From NCBI GenBank assembly GCA_012729335.1, contig JAAYDJ010000037.1, forward strand, positions 88,727-152,726: DNA of 64,000 nt. Reading direction: 5' to 3'. The notes under the pieces are model-generated. The model did not search any database. It saw nothing but the letters and a program-made list of their open reading frames with translations, and was not told where the DNA came from. Below are positions 35,677 to 44,841 of this stretch, one piece after another (within the stretch, counting starts at the first letter, position 1; every line of letters starts with the position of its first letter). The translations under genes were made by a program, and so were the position numbers. This DNA comes from Bacteroidales bacterium. GTDB lineage: Bacteria > Bacteroidota > Bacteroidia > Bacteroidales > Prolixibacteraceae.

Positions 35677-37017
35677 TCAACCCTCTCCGGAAAGCAGAGC
35701 CTTGATTTTGTCCCACAGAAGGACCCCGAGAAAGGAGACTCCCAGGACGGCGAACTCATTCAGGGTTTTGCTGAGTTCGAAGCGGAAGAGTTCTAATCCC
35801 AGCACATAATAGAGGACTGCAACGATAAAGCCGGTGATGAGGCCGGTCAGGATGATTCTGCCGGTACGGTCTTTCTGGTTTTTATTGGTGGTGATCAGGG
35901 CCCCCAGCAGTCCACCAATGAGGGAGAAGAGGATAAACATCCAGGGGAAGACGAACCGGAAGGTCACGCTTCCTTCTCTGGCGCCATCGGCCCGGGCGGT
36001 CAGCGTGGCATTACCCAGGCCCTTTGACCTGAGTGTGACCGATCCGGTTTGTCCCGCCCTGAGGGTAAGGGTGTCAGGCGTGACGGTTCCCTTGTTTTGC
36101 ACGAAGAAAACGACTACCGGGCCCGATGTGGCCTGCCCGGAAAGTGAAATTCTCACAGGGAGGGCTTCAACTCCCAGCCCCTCCAGCTTTTGGGGAGGTG
36201 TTTCCACGGTGATGACCGGTTCTTTATTCACCGACACCCGGAGACCTTCCGGTCTGAAAGGGGTTCTGATCAACACAGGCAAGGGTGAGGTTTCAGATTT
36301 ATCGGTGATGCGCACCATCATGGTGGGAAGGTTGGTATGGTCAATGAGCAGTTGTGACGGATCGGTCACCGATTGATTCCCGGATGAGATTTCCAGCATG
36401 ACCGGGTCTTCGAGTTTTTTAAGCACCAATTTACCTTCCCCGTCCTCAAGAAGGAGAATTCCCAGATGGCCTTCATAGAGCTGCAGGTCTTGGTTGAAGT
36501 TCATCGGAGAGAGGGTGTCGACCAGAATCTGGAAATGGAGGGGTTTGCTTTCACCGATGGCCTTTCCGATATACACATCACCCATTAATACCCCTTTCAG
36601 GGGTTTGTTTTCCTTGTTTTCGGTCACGTAGCCGCCGGAGGTGAATTCCCTGGTGGCCATTCCCTTGATCACTGCCGTTTTGGCATCCTGTGGAAGCGTG
36701 TAATTTCCGGCCGGCCTGTTGACGATGTCAATCCGGCCTGCCCGTTGTACCTCTATGGGGACTGGCTGCTCCGGGTTGATGTCAGCTCTGCGGAGGATTT
36801 TTTCCCTGGTGTATTTCCTGGTGATGGCCGTGTCTTGCACTTGTTGCGGCGAAGGATGGGAAGGGTCGGGGATGGCGGTCTGGGCAGAAGGCATCCCTGA
36901 ACAGAGCAGCAGTATGGCAGCTGCAAGAATACAGCCCCTGACCTGGGGCAGCTTTGCTCCGTAACCTGCTTCTAAAGCAAGCCACAGGTTGTTTTTGTCA
37001 AAATGCGTACTCATCAT
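35677..37017 (-). CDS. Exported or membrane protein of unknown function with C-terminal helices
   Basis: A 446-residue protein. A hydrophobic segment at about residues 28-45 (GCILAAAILLLCSGMPSAQ) looks like a signal peptide. A largely beta region with Ig-like texture follows (residues about 180-340), including LTLRAGQTGSVTLRSKGLG. Three hydrophobic helices lie near the end (FVFPWMFILFSLIGGLLGAL, IILTGLITGFIVAVLYYVLG and FAVLGVSFLGVLLWDKI). No family is recognised. The start could be 37017 or 37014. Its direction and proximity to the other unknown secreted gene suggest a pair, but no function can be proposed. Confidence 0.55.
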   Translation of the reverse strand: MMSTHFDKNNLWLALEAGYGAKLPQVRGCILAAAILLLCSGMPSAQTAIPDPSHPSPQQVQDTAITRKYTREKILRRADINPEQPVPIEVQRAGRIDIVNRPAGNYTLPQDAKTAVIKGMATREFTSGGYVTENKENKPLKGVLMGDVYIGKAIGESKPLHFQILVDTLSPMNFNQDLQLYEGHLGILLLEDGEGKLVLKKLEDPVMLEISSGNQSVTDPSQLLIDHTNLPTMMVRITDKSETSPLPVLIRTPFRPEGLRVSVNKEPVITVETPPQKLEGLGVEALPVRISLSGQATSGPVVVFFVQNKGTVTPDTLTLRAGQTGSVTLRSKGLGNATLTARADGAREGSVTFRFVFPWMFILFSLIGGLLGALITTNKNQKDRTGRIILTGLITGFIVAVLYYVLGLELFRFELSKTLNEFAVLGVSFLGVLLWDKIKALLSGEG

Positions 37018-37274
37018 CTGTATAATTTAATACGTAAATGGTTGACAAAACATACAGGGGAGCGGATACATCCGGGGCCTTTGCCGGGTGGAAAATGAAG
37101 AAGGATCCCTATACAATTTACGGATTTTTTTTGAATTTTCCGCTGTAATTCAAGGCTTTGTGCAGGGATCTGTTTGCCGCCTGCGTTAGGTGTCGCATTG
37201 ACGGTCACAAGAGCTGCTGCATAACAGAACATCATGCCCGGTTTCGCTTCCGGGCATCTGTGAAGGCGGAAGCT

Positions 37275-37961
37275 TTATGGTTTCAGACGGGAAAGGTAGT
37301 GTCCGATGTAGGATTCTTTTTGTTTCAGGCGATACTGCATGATAAAGCGGGGGTGTTCGAGGGGTATGATTTCACCGAACCATTGTTTTTCCTGGTTAAG
37401 GCGAAGGAGGTAGCGGTAGTTTTTGTTACTGCCGAGGCAGTAGCAGCGGTCGGTAAGGAGGCCGAAGCCGAGTTGTTCTTCGATGGTGCGGAGGATAAAG
37501 GGGGTCATGATTTCCTGCAGCCGGGGGTCGTCGTAGTAGTTAAAGTTGACCTCAGTGCCTTTGTGGTTGGTTTTGACAAATCCCAGGGGGCAGGTGGCCG
37601 AGATGAGGAAATCCTGATAGAAGCTTTCCGGGCCGCCATAGGCGCTGATCATGTCGTATACGAAGGCGGAGGAGGTTTCCCGGGAGGTAAGGCCGGGGAT
37701 TTCGAGGCCGCAGAATGCTTTCAGCCGGTAGGTGTCGGTAAAGGGGATGCCGGTGACGCCGGCGCCCAGTCGTCCGGGGTTGATCCCCAGGATGAGGCGG
37801 CGGGGATGTGGGGTGGTGTAATATTTCCGGTAGAAAAGAGAGGAGACCCTGAGGGCATCCGGATTTTCCCGGTAGGGATTCATGATCCGGATGCCCTCAG
37901 GCAGGGGCTCTTCAAAAGAGAGTGAGGCGTTGAAACGGATGATTTTTTCGGCCAGGGTCAT
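37275..37961 (-). CDS. Uracil-DNA glycosylase superfamily protein (SMUG2/DUF4918-like)
   Basis: A 228-residue protein with the UDG-superfamily motif 1 LILGINPGRLGAGVTG and a C-terminal block PLEHPRFIMQYR that fits motif 2 (H-P). This combination marks the SMUG2/DUF4918 subfamily described in Pedobacter. Such enzymes remove uracil or other deaminated bases from DNA to start base-excision repair. It is the last gene of a minus-strand run, 32 bp downstream of the GH97 gene, and may be transcribed with it without functional connection. The 257-bp gap on its far side holds no gene. Confidence 0.75.
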   Translation of the reverse strand: MTLAEKIIRFNASLSFEEPLPEGIRIMNPYRENPDALRVSSLFYRKYYTTPHPRRLILGINPGRLGAGVTGIPFTDTYRLKAFCGLEIPGLTSRETSSAFVYDMISAYGGPESFYQDFLISATCPLGFVKTNHKGTEVNFNYYDDPRLQEIMTPFILRTIEEQLGFGLLTDRCYCLGSNKNYRYLLRLNQEKQWFGEIIPLEHPRFIMQYRLKQKESYIGHYLSRLKP

Positions 37962-37993
37962 GGTATGATTCCGGAGGAAACCAGCAAAGAGGG

Positions 37994-39982
37994 TTACCTG
38001 GTGATTTTAGCGGCGAATCCTCCGCCCTGCATCAGGGTGAGAGTCATTTTTCTTTCGGTGGGGAGAGGGAATGTTTCCCGTTTGTAGTCGCGGGCTGCGC
38101 GGTCGGCGTTGATGCCGTCGCGGAAGAGTTCGACGGTTTTAAACTGGTCACCGAGGAAACCCAGGTCAACGGTCACCATACGTTTGTGCCAGTTGGTGAG
38201 TCCTCCGACATACCAGGTATCCCCTTTACGGCGGGCGATGACGATGTATTCGCCTACTTTGCCGTCGAGGGCGATGGTTTCATCCCAGACGGTGGGAATT
38301 TCGGCGATGAAGCGGGTACATTCGGCCTCCCTGCGGTAATTGGAGGGGTTGTCGCACAGCATGTTGAGAGGAGATTCAAAGATGACGTACTGGGCGAGCT
38401 GGCGGCAACGGGTTCCCTGGCTCATCGGGTCGCTGTTGATGGGGCGGTAGTTCCAGCGGTTGGCATTGCGCATGGCGCCCTGGGTATAGTCGACGGGTCC
38501 TGCCAGCATCCTGATATAGGGGAAGGTGACGTCATAGCCGACCATGTCGACCTCTACGGGCGACCATTTGACCTGTTCGAGGCCGTTGACCCCTTCGAAG
38601 TTGATCACATTGGGCCAGGTGCGGTGAAGACCGGTGGGTTTATATGCCCCGTGGAAGTCGACCATCAGATTGTAGCGGGCGGCGGTTTCGGCGCAACGGT
38701 AATAGAATTCGACCATGGGCTGGTCGTCGCGGTCCATGAAGTCGACTTTGAACCCTTTGACCCCCATTTCCGAATAGATCCGGCAGACCTGCTCCATGTC
38801 ACGGTCCATGGCGTGGTAGCCGGCCCAGAGAATGATCCCCACATTCCGTTCTTTGGCATAGTCCACCAGTTCTTTCACGTTGATCTCCGGAATAATCTGC
38901 AGGAGGTCGGCTTTTTTGTTGACGGCCCACCCTTCATCGAGGATCACATATTCGATTTTGTTTTCGGAGGCGAAGTCGATGTAATATTTATATGTATCGT
39001 TATTAATGCCCGCGCGGAAGTCCACGCCATCGATGTTCCAGTCGTTCCACCAGTCCCAGGCCACTTTTCCGGGTTTGATCCAGGAAGGATCTTCGATGCG
39101 GGAGGGGGAGGCCAGGAGATAGACCAGGTCGTTATCGAGGAGTTCCCGGTCGGAGGTGGATACGGTCAGGACCCTCCAGGGGAGGGCCGCTCCGGCTTTC
39201 ACCTGAGCGATGAAAGGTTCCCGTTCGGTGACGATCTGTTGCAGCATGTTATGGCCGCCCTGGACCGTCGTTTTGGGATAGGGGGCATGCACCCCAGTCA
39301 GGGCGTTCTCTCCTGTGGGGTTGGCCATGTAGAGCCCGGGATAGCTCTCCAGGTCGGCTTCGGTGAAGACCATTTTTTTGCCGTCGGCCAGTTCCGCCAG
39401 CAGGGGCAGGAAAATCAGGCGCTGGCGATGCAGTTCACTCAGGCGGGCATGTGTATAGGTGTTCTCGAAGCTGTTAAAAAACTGCCGGTCGGGATCGGCG
39501 GGGTTGAAGTTGTTGACATAGGGAACCAGGGTGTGAAGGTCGTCGGGGAAATTAAGGCGCACCTCCTCGTTCTTCACGGTAAGCCCGCTTTTGCCGGCAT
39601 CGGCAAAACGGTAGGCCACGCCCTGGTCGTAAGCCCTGAACACCAGGAGGAAATCCCCTCTGAACTGAAGGCGTAATTCGTTGTACACTTCGGGAATCAC
39701 CTTTTTTTTGTAGAGAGGGGGGGTCACCTCCTGCCTGACGGAGTGGTTGGTGGCCTTTTTCAGTCGCGGTGCGACGCCCCAGACGGTACCGTTGCCGAGG
39801 GTGACCGACAGGGGGGAGGGAGTGAGAACAGGGGTATTTTCATGTTGCACCGACCAGGTGATCTGGTCAGTGAGGGCGATGGTTATCTGTAGTTTCCCAT
39901 TGGGTGACGACAGGTGGTAATCGCGGGCAAAAGCCTGGGTGGTCATCATCAGAATAGTCAGGATTAAAGAGGTACGTTTCAT
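37994..39982 (-). CDS. GH97 family glycoside hydrolase (alpha-glucosidase/alpha-galactosidase type)
   Basis: A 662-residue exported enzyme with signal peptide MKRTSLILTILMMTTQAFA. The N-terminal beta-sandwich typical of GH97 begins YHLSSPNGKLQITIAL. The TIM barrel holds WDWWNDWNIDGVDF, YVILDEGWA, GIILWAGYHAMD and GFKVDFMDRDDQPMVEFYY, then NVINFEGVNGLEQVKWS. GH97 includes inverting alpha-glucosidases (SusB) and retaining alpha-galactosidases. The acidic residues in the VDFMDRDDQ segment suggest the retaining group, but this needs alignment. It hydrolyses terminal alpha-linked sugars, probably in the periplasm. It follows GH106 by 88 bp in a likely operon. Confidence 0.92.
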   Translation of the reverse strand: MKRTSLILTILMMTTQAFARDYHLSSPNGKLQITIALTDQITWSVQHENTPVLTPSPLSVTLGNGTVWGVAPRLKKATNHSVRQEVTPPLYKKKVIPEVYNELRLQFRGDFLLVFRAYDQGVAYRFADAGKSGLTVKNEEVRLNFPDDLHTLVPYVNNFNPADPDRQFFNSFENTYTHARLSELHRQRLIFLPLLAELADGKKMVFTEADLESYPGLYMANPTGENALTGVHAPYPKTTVQGGHNMLQQIVTEREPFIAQVKAGAALPWRVLTVSTSDRELLDNDLVYLLASPSRIEDPSWIKPGKVAWDWWNDWNIDGVDFRAGINNDTYKYYIDFASENKIEYVILDEGWAVNKKADLLQIIPEINVKELVDYAKERNVGIILWAGYHAMDRDMEQVCRIYSEMGVKGFKVDFMDRDDQPMVEFYYRCAETAARYNLMVDFHGAYKPTGLHRTWPNVINFEGVNGLEQVKWSPVEVDMVGYDVTFPYIRMLAGPVDYTQGAMRNANRWNYRPINSDPMSQGTRCRQLAQYVIFESPLNMLCDNPSNYRREAECTRFIAEIPTVWDETIALDGKVGEYIVIARRKGDTWYVGGLTNWHKRMVTVDLGFLGDQFKTVELFRDGINADRAARDYKRETFPLPTERKMTLTLMQGGGFAAKITR

Positions 39983-40070
39983 TATTTAAGGTATTTGAAT
40001 GAGTATTCAGTGGTGATCCGGGAAGGTTGGTAATAAAGTGGCTTCCGGTTTCACAAATATAGCTTGTTTG

Positions 40071-42971
40071 TCAATTTGCCACAAGAGGCTGCAGGGTCAC
40101 CGGTCCGGCAAGTCCCGAAGGTCGCACTGACCACCCGAGGGTGGTGAAGAGGCCGTCGGGGCCCCGGTTATGGGCCAGGTAGGCCGGGAAATTCACATTA
40201 TAAAAGATTTTGTAGGGGATTCCTTTTCTTTCCATGTCGGTCATACGATTTCCCATCAGATTGGTGACGGCGATGCCAAGGGTGTTGTTATCAGTCAGCA
40301 GGGCTGCCGGAATATCGACCTGCCAGGGGGGGGAGATAAGGGTGGCCAGGGGCCTTCCGTTCAGGGTGACGGTGGCCGAATGATATACTTCCTGCAGGCG
40401 GAGGCGGTATTGGGAGGCGTTTCCGGCGGGCCGGGGAAATGAAGTGGTATAATGGGCTGTTCCGGAGAAAGCCCGGCAGTCGTCGCCGTCAAGGCTGGAC
40501 CACAATTCAGGTTGGTCCATCTCTGTCGTGGCGGGAAGGTGTGGCCCTCCCTCCGTGAAGGTGAGCGTCCAGTGCGTGCCCACGGAGGTTTTTTCCCCGG
40601 TTTCCTTGTAATAGGCATAGTCAGGCACATTGACCCCGGAGGGGAAGAGCTGGATCAGGCAGCTTTCACCGGGGTGAAGCCGGAGGCGTACCTTTGTGAC
40701 GGATGAGGAGGATTCAATACGGGCCTTTCCCCAGGTGCCGTTCATGGGGTTGTAAAGTACCGCAGCTGTTCCCCTTTTGCTGAGGGGAATCCAATCGTCG
40801 ACGGAATCCACACTCCGGTTGGCCACAAACCAGGTGGTGACGTTACCCTGGATCCGGCGGATGGTTTGGAGGCCATTGTCGGTCATGGTTTCCCTGGGGA
40901 TGTTGGCCATGGCCGGGAGCAGGGAAGGATCGCCGGTGAGGAGGGATCCTTTGCCGATGATGGCCTTTTGGATCCCCTGGCCGGCGGGGGTGAAGGTCAA
41001 TTCGCCTTTCAGTTTCTCCAGTTTCCCGCTTCGTTGGGTGAGGTTTCCCCATCCCGGGACCTCTTCGGGGAGGTGAGCCATGAGGATGGTGGCTCCTTTG
41101 CGGGCGAGGGCAATCAGTTTTTCGAAGGATTCGGGGGGCATCAGCCGTGCCGGGGGTACCAGGATGGTTTTATAGTGGTTACCACCGGTGAGGAGGCTGC
41201 CCTCGTGGAAATCCGTGGTGAGGAGCTGCCGGTCGGAGAGGTAGTCGAAGGCGTATCCTTTTTCCCAGAGGCTGAGGGCGACGGGCCGGAGGGAGGAGCC
41301 ATGGGCAGCGCCGTCGAAGTGGAGGAGCAGGGAGCGTCCCCTGCGGGCATATTCATCGTGGATGGGATAATAAAGAAGGATGTCGTTGTCGGGATTTCCT
41401 TTCTGAAGGAAGGATTGCACCCTGGTGATATACCCGTTTAAGGTGGCGAAATCCTTCCAGAAGGGGTTTGTGGGGCCAAAGTGGACGGCCGCGTAGAACA
41501 TCCATCCGGGCCAGGGGGCCTCCACCGGGGAATAGGTGGTACCGTGGTAAAAGATATGGTTTATGCCGGCCAGGAGGAAGAGGTCGACGGCCTGTTTGAC
41601 TTCTTCCAGGGAGGCTTCGAAATGGTCTTTGAGCCATGTGGCCGACTCCGAAGAGGCCAGTTTTTTACCGGTGACGTGGGCCACCGAGGAGGCTGTTTTG
41701 ACCTTGATGATGTCTTCGCCTTCTGTTTCGGGGATGTCGGCGGCGGCGTACAGGTCGAGGATGTGTGCTGGGGCGCCGTGGGCCTGGTTGCGGATGATGT
41801 GGCCGCCCTTTTGGGCCCAGTCGTGCCAGCGCTGAGTATAGTTTTCGAGGATCAGGTCGGAGAGGGTTTCTCTGTAGTCGGTGAGGACTCTGGCGTTGAT
41901 GTCGGCGGAGTCGCGGCCCAGGAGGGCTGGCAGGTAATGGCGGAGGTCGTATCCGCGGCGTTTCTGGAATTCGTCGAAGAGGTGGGGAGTGAAGTCGGCT
42001 TCTCCGCGGGCGTCGTCCACCTCATAGGAATCGTTAAACCAGGCGCGAAGGCCTGAGAGGTCCCTGTTGGCAAGGGAAGTGTCGAAATGGTGGAGGTAGT
42101 GGTCGATGGCGGTGGCTGAGAAGTGGTCGATGACGTCGCCCTCGCCGCCTGGGCCTGCGCGTTCGACCAGTTTGCCGTGCCAGCCTCCGAAGAGGGCCAC
42201 CAGGGTCCAGTTCCCGGCGGGGGCGGTCCAGTCCAGGGTTCCGTCGGAGGATACCCTGCTGGTGAGGTCAAGGATTTGTCCGCCGGAGGAGTAGCCCATA
42301 AGGGCTTGCAAGGGCATGGGGCGGGGGAAGCGCACCTGGTCGATGGCCCAGGCCTGGAGGCTGTCGGCATTGGCGCCGATGGGATCCCTGACCTGGTCGA
42401 TATGCAGGTTTTTACGGGTGATGACCCGTAGCAGGGGTTCCTGGATTTTGGCGACTTTGGCCGTGAGCCTTTCTCCTTCGCGGAGGGTCCAGGTTTCGGT
42501 CTCCATGTTTCTGCAGGCGTCGCCGGGAGTGACCCAGGGGCCACCGAAGGGCCATCCCGAGGCCATGGCCAGGTCGATGCCCAGGTCAAGGCGGGCCGCT
42601 TCACCGAGGGTATATCCGAAATAATCTGCCCATTCGGGAGAAAGAAATTTCACGGAACGCTCTTCATAGCCATGCACTCCGTAAATGGGGGTGATCTCCA
42701 GTCCGCCCAGTCCGGCCTCTGCATAGGCTTCCATGGCGGCGGTCAGGTTGGTGCTGTCGATGGCCGAGGCCATCCACCACCAGCGGCTCCATGGTTTGGT
42801 TTCGCGGGTGATCCCGGGCCAGCCTGGTTCCGGGGATACCTCCCGGTCATTTTGGCAGGCGCCGGAGAAGAGAAGCGGCCCTGTCGCCAACAGAAGAAAA
42901 AAGAGCCACAGGGGGCGCTGTGCCCGTTTCGGGAGGAGGCGGGAGAACGGGCTGGAATTTCTTGTGGTCAT
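40071..42971 (-). CDS. GH106-like alpha-L-rhamnosidase (lipoprotein)
   Basis: A 966-residue protein with a long signal peptide and lipobox-like LFSGAC near residue 39. The start of the mature part, RETKPWSRWWWMASAIDS followed by AYAEAGLGGLEITPIYG, is the classic N-terminus of GH106 enzymes. Later blocks are GWPFGGPWVTPGD, SYEVDDARGEADFTPHLFDE and HIFYHGTTYSPVEAPWPGW, and the C-terminal part has a carbohydrate-binding-like sandwich. GH106 enzymes release L-rhamnose from pectic or other rhamnosylated glycans. The lipid anchor predicts location at the outer or inner membrane. It lies between GH97 and two sulfatases, all on the minus strand. Confidence 0.87.
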   Translation of the reverse strand: MTTRNSSPFSRLLPKRAQRPLWLFFLLLATGPLLFSGACQNDREVSPEPGWPGITRETKPWSRWWWMASAIDSTNLTAAMEAYAEAGLGGLEITPIYGVHGYEERSVKFLSPEWADYFGYTLGEAARLDLGIDLAMASGWPFGGPWVTPGDACRNMETETWTLREGERLTAKVAKIQEPLLRVITRKNLHIDQVRDPIGANADSLQAWAIDQVRFPRPMPLQALMGYSSGGQILDLTSRVSSDGTLDWTAPAGNWTLVALFGGWHGKLVERAGPGGEGDVIDHFSATAIDHYLHHFDTSLANRDLSGLRAWFNDSYEVDDARGEADFTPHLFDEFQKRRGYDLRHYLPALLGRDSADINARVLTDYRETLSDLILENYTQRWHDWAQKGGHIIRNQAHGAPAHILDLYAAADIPETEGEDIIKVKTASSVAHVTGKKLASSESATWLKDHFEASLEEVKQAVDLFLLAGINHIFYHGTTYSPVEAPWPGWMFYAAVHFGPTNPFWKDFATLNGYITRVQSFLQKGNPDNDILLYYPIHDEYARRGRSLLLHFDGAAHGSSLRPVALSLWEKGYAFDYLSDRQLLTTDFHEGSLLTGGNHYKTILVPPARLMPPESFEKLIALARKGATILMAHLPEEVPGWGNLTQRSGKLEKLKGELTFTPAGQGIQKAIIGKGSLLTGDPSLLPAMANIPRETMTDNGLQTIRRIQGNVTTWFVANRSVDSVDDWIPLSKRGTAAVLYNPMNGTWGKARIESSSSVTKVRLRLHPGESCLIQLFPSGVNVPDYAYYKETGEKTSVGTHWTLTFTEGGPHLPATTEMDQPELWSSLDGDDCRAFSGTAHYTTSFPRPAGNASQYRLRLQEVYHSATVTLNGRPLATLISPPWQVDIPAALLTDNNTLGIAVTNLMGNRMTDMERKGIPYKIFYNVNFPAYLAHNRGPDGLFTTLGWSVRPSGLAGPVTLQPLVAN

Positions 42972-43068
42972 GGAATTCGGTTTTTAGGTGGCCGTTTCAA
43001 ACAGGTTTAGTTGTGGTGGCACTTGTGGATCTGGCCGCTTTCCTGGTGCCGGGAGGAGTTCCCTCGTG

Positions 43069-44748
43069 TCATGGTGCCGGTGGGGTTCCCATGCGGCGGA
43101 GGGAGTCGAGGGTCGTCTGCAGACGTCGCAGGATCAGGGTATCCTGGCTGGCCAGGTTGGTGGTTTCCCCGGGGTCGCTAGTCAGGTTGTAGAGCTGGGG
43201 AATGGTGTCGTGCCCGAGTTCAGTGTCGGTGAAGGAGTTGTAGCGTGCGGCCCTGGAGGGGGCGATGTATTTCATCGGGCCGGAGAGGAGGGAGAGGGTG
43301 CCGGTAGATTGTTCCACGATAAAGGGGCGTCCTTGTGCTGAATGGTTCAGCCAGGTTTCAAGGGCGTTGTGGCTGTCGGGAGCAGCGCCGGGGGGTACCG
43401 GGGAAGTCCTGGACGGGGGTGTGTCGCGGTTCCCGCCATGATCTTCGGGGGGTGTGACGAGGTGGAACTTGCCGGTCATGCCTGTTTCTTCGTATACACC
43501 GGTCAGGGTGGCCAGGGTAGCGAAGAGGTCGATCTGGCTGATGGGTGCGCCGGAGGTGCCGGGGGAGGCCTTTCCGGGCCATCTGACGATGAAGGGGACG
43601 CGGGTGCCGGCCTCGAAGGCGCTGTATTTTCCTCCCCGGTAGGGGCCCGCAGGGAGGTGGTCGCCCAGCAATTCTACGGCCTGGTCCCTGTAGCCGTCAT
43701 CGATGACAGGGCCGTTGTCGCTGGAGAGGATGACCAGGGTGTTTTCGGAGAGTCCCAGCCGGTCAAGGGTTTCCAGGATCTGGCCCACCGACCAGTCAAA
43801 CTGGGCGATGGCATCCCCGCGGGGTCCCATTCCGGTCATGCCCCGGAAACGGGGGTGGGGAACCCTGGGCACGTGGATGTCATGGGTTCCGAAGAGAAGG
43901 AAGAAGGGTTTCCCGGTGGCGGAAGGTTGGTGGGTTTCGAGGTAGCGGACGGCTTTGGCGGTGATGGAGTCGGCGATGTTTTCGTCGACCCAGAGGGCGG
44001 AGGTCCCCCCGCGCATGTAGCCGATACGGCTGATGCCGTTTACGATGGCCATATCGTGGCCATGGCTGGGGTGCATTGTCAGCAGGTGGGGGTGGGTACT
44101 GCCCAGGGGCAGCCCCTCAAAGGGGTGGGTATAGCTGACTTCTACGGGATCGGCCGGGTCGAGGTGGGCGATCTGCTGGTTTTCGATGAATACGCAGGGG
44201 GTGCGGTCGCCGGTGGCCGCCATGATATAGGAGTAATCAAACCCGATTTCCCGTGGGCCGGGGGTGATCAGGCCGTTCCAGTTCTGGGAGTTGAATTCTC
44301 CTTCACCGAGGCCCAGGTGCCATTTGCCGATCACGGCGGTGGCATAACCTGCATCACGCATCAGGCTGGCCACCGTATACTGATCCTTTCTGATGACCAT
44401 GGGAGCGTCGCCGCGGGCTACGCCGGTATCGTTACGTCGCCAGGGGTATTCGCCGGTGAGCATCCCATAGCGGGAGGGTGTGCAGGTGGCTGCACAGGCG
44501 TGGGCGTGGGTGAAGCGTACTCCCTCTTCAGCCAGCCGGTTGACGTGGGGGGTCCTGACAGCCTGTGCCCCATAACATTCCAGGTCGCCATAGCCGATGT
44601 CGTCGGCGTAGATGATCACCACGTTGGGTTTCTGCCCGGTAAGGGGAATCTCAGATGGTGTGCAGGCCGCCGCGGCGGCCAGAAAGGTGACCGCCAGAAT
44701 AGGATTTTTGTACCCGGGTTTGATGGAGCAGATAGTTGGATGGTCCAT
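43069..44748 (-). CDS. Sulfatase, Cys-type (lipoprotein)
   Basis: A 559-residue S1-family sulfatase. The N-terminus looks like a lipoprotein signal (LAAAAAC, Cys29). Conserved segments are PNVVIIYADDIGYGDLECYG, which binds calcium, and ATCTPSRYGMLTG with Cys89, the residue oxidised to formylglycine. GKWHLG is also present, and the second metal-site block is SSDNGPVIDDG. It removes sulfate esters from a sulfated glycan. The maturase (anSME) is not in the window. It follows the second sulfatase gene by 93 bp. Confidence 0.93.
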   Translation of the reverse strand: MDHPTICSIKPGYKNPILAVTFLAAAAACTPSEIPLTGQKPNVVIIYADDIGYGDLECYGAQAVRTPHVNRLAEEGVRFTHAHACAATCTPSRYGMLTGEYPWRRNDTGVARGDAPMVIRKDQYTVASLMRDAGYATAVIGKWHLGLGEGEFNSQNWNGLITPGPREIGFDYSYIMAATGDRTPCVFIENQQIAHLDPADPVEVSYTHPFEGLPLGSTHPHLLTMHPSHGHDMAIVNGISRIGYMRGGTSALWVDENIADSITAKAVRYLETHQPSATGKPFFLLFGTHDIHVPRVPHPRFRGMTGMGPRGDAIAQFDWSVGQILETLDRLGLSENTLVILSSDNGPVIDDGYRDQAVELLGDHLPAGPYRGGKYSAFEAGTRVPFIVRWPGKASPGTSGAPISQIDLFATLATLTGVYEETGMTGKFHLVTPPEDHGGNRDTPPSRTSPVPPGAAPDSHNALETWLNHSAQGRPFIVEQSTGTLSLLSGPMKYIAPSRAARYNSFTDTELGHDTIPQLYNLTSDPGETTNLASQDTLILRRLQTTLDSLRRMGTPPAP

Positions 44749-44841
44749 GGTGAACGGTTGTTTAGATGCGTGGAAGGAAATCTGTGCGAACGAAAGAATC
44801 TGCCCTGGGATCAGGGCGTCACAGGGCCTGCGTACTGCCGG

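Noticed and set aside
38186..39676. Plus-strand frame of 496 codons opposite GH97
   Set aside because: Shadow frame. GH97 motifs on the minus strand account for the open frame.
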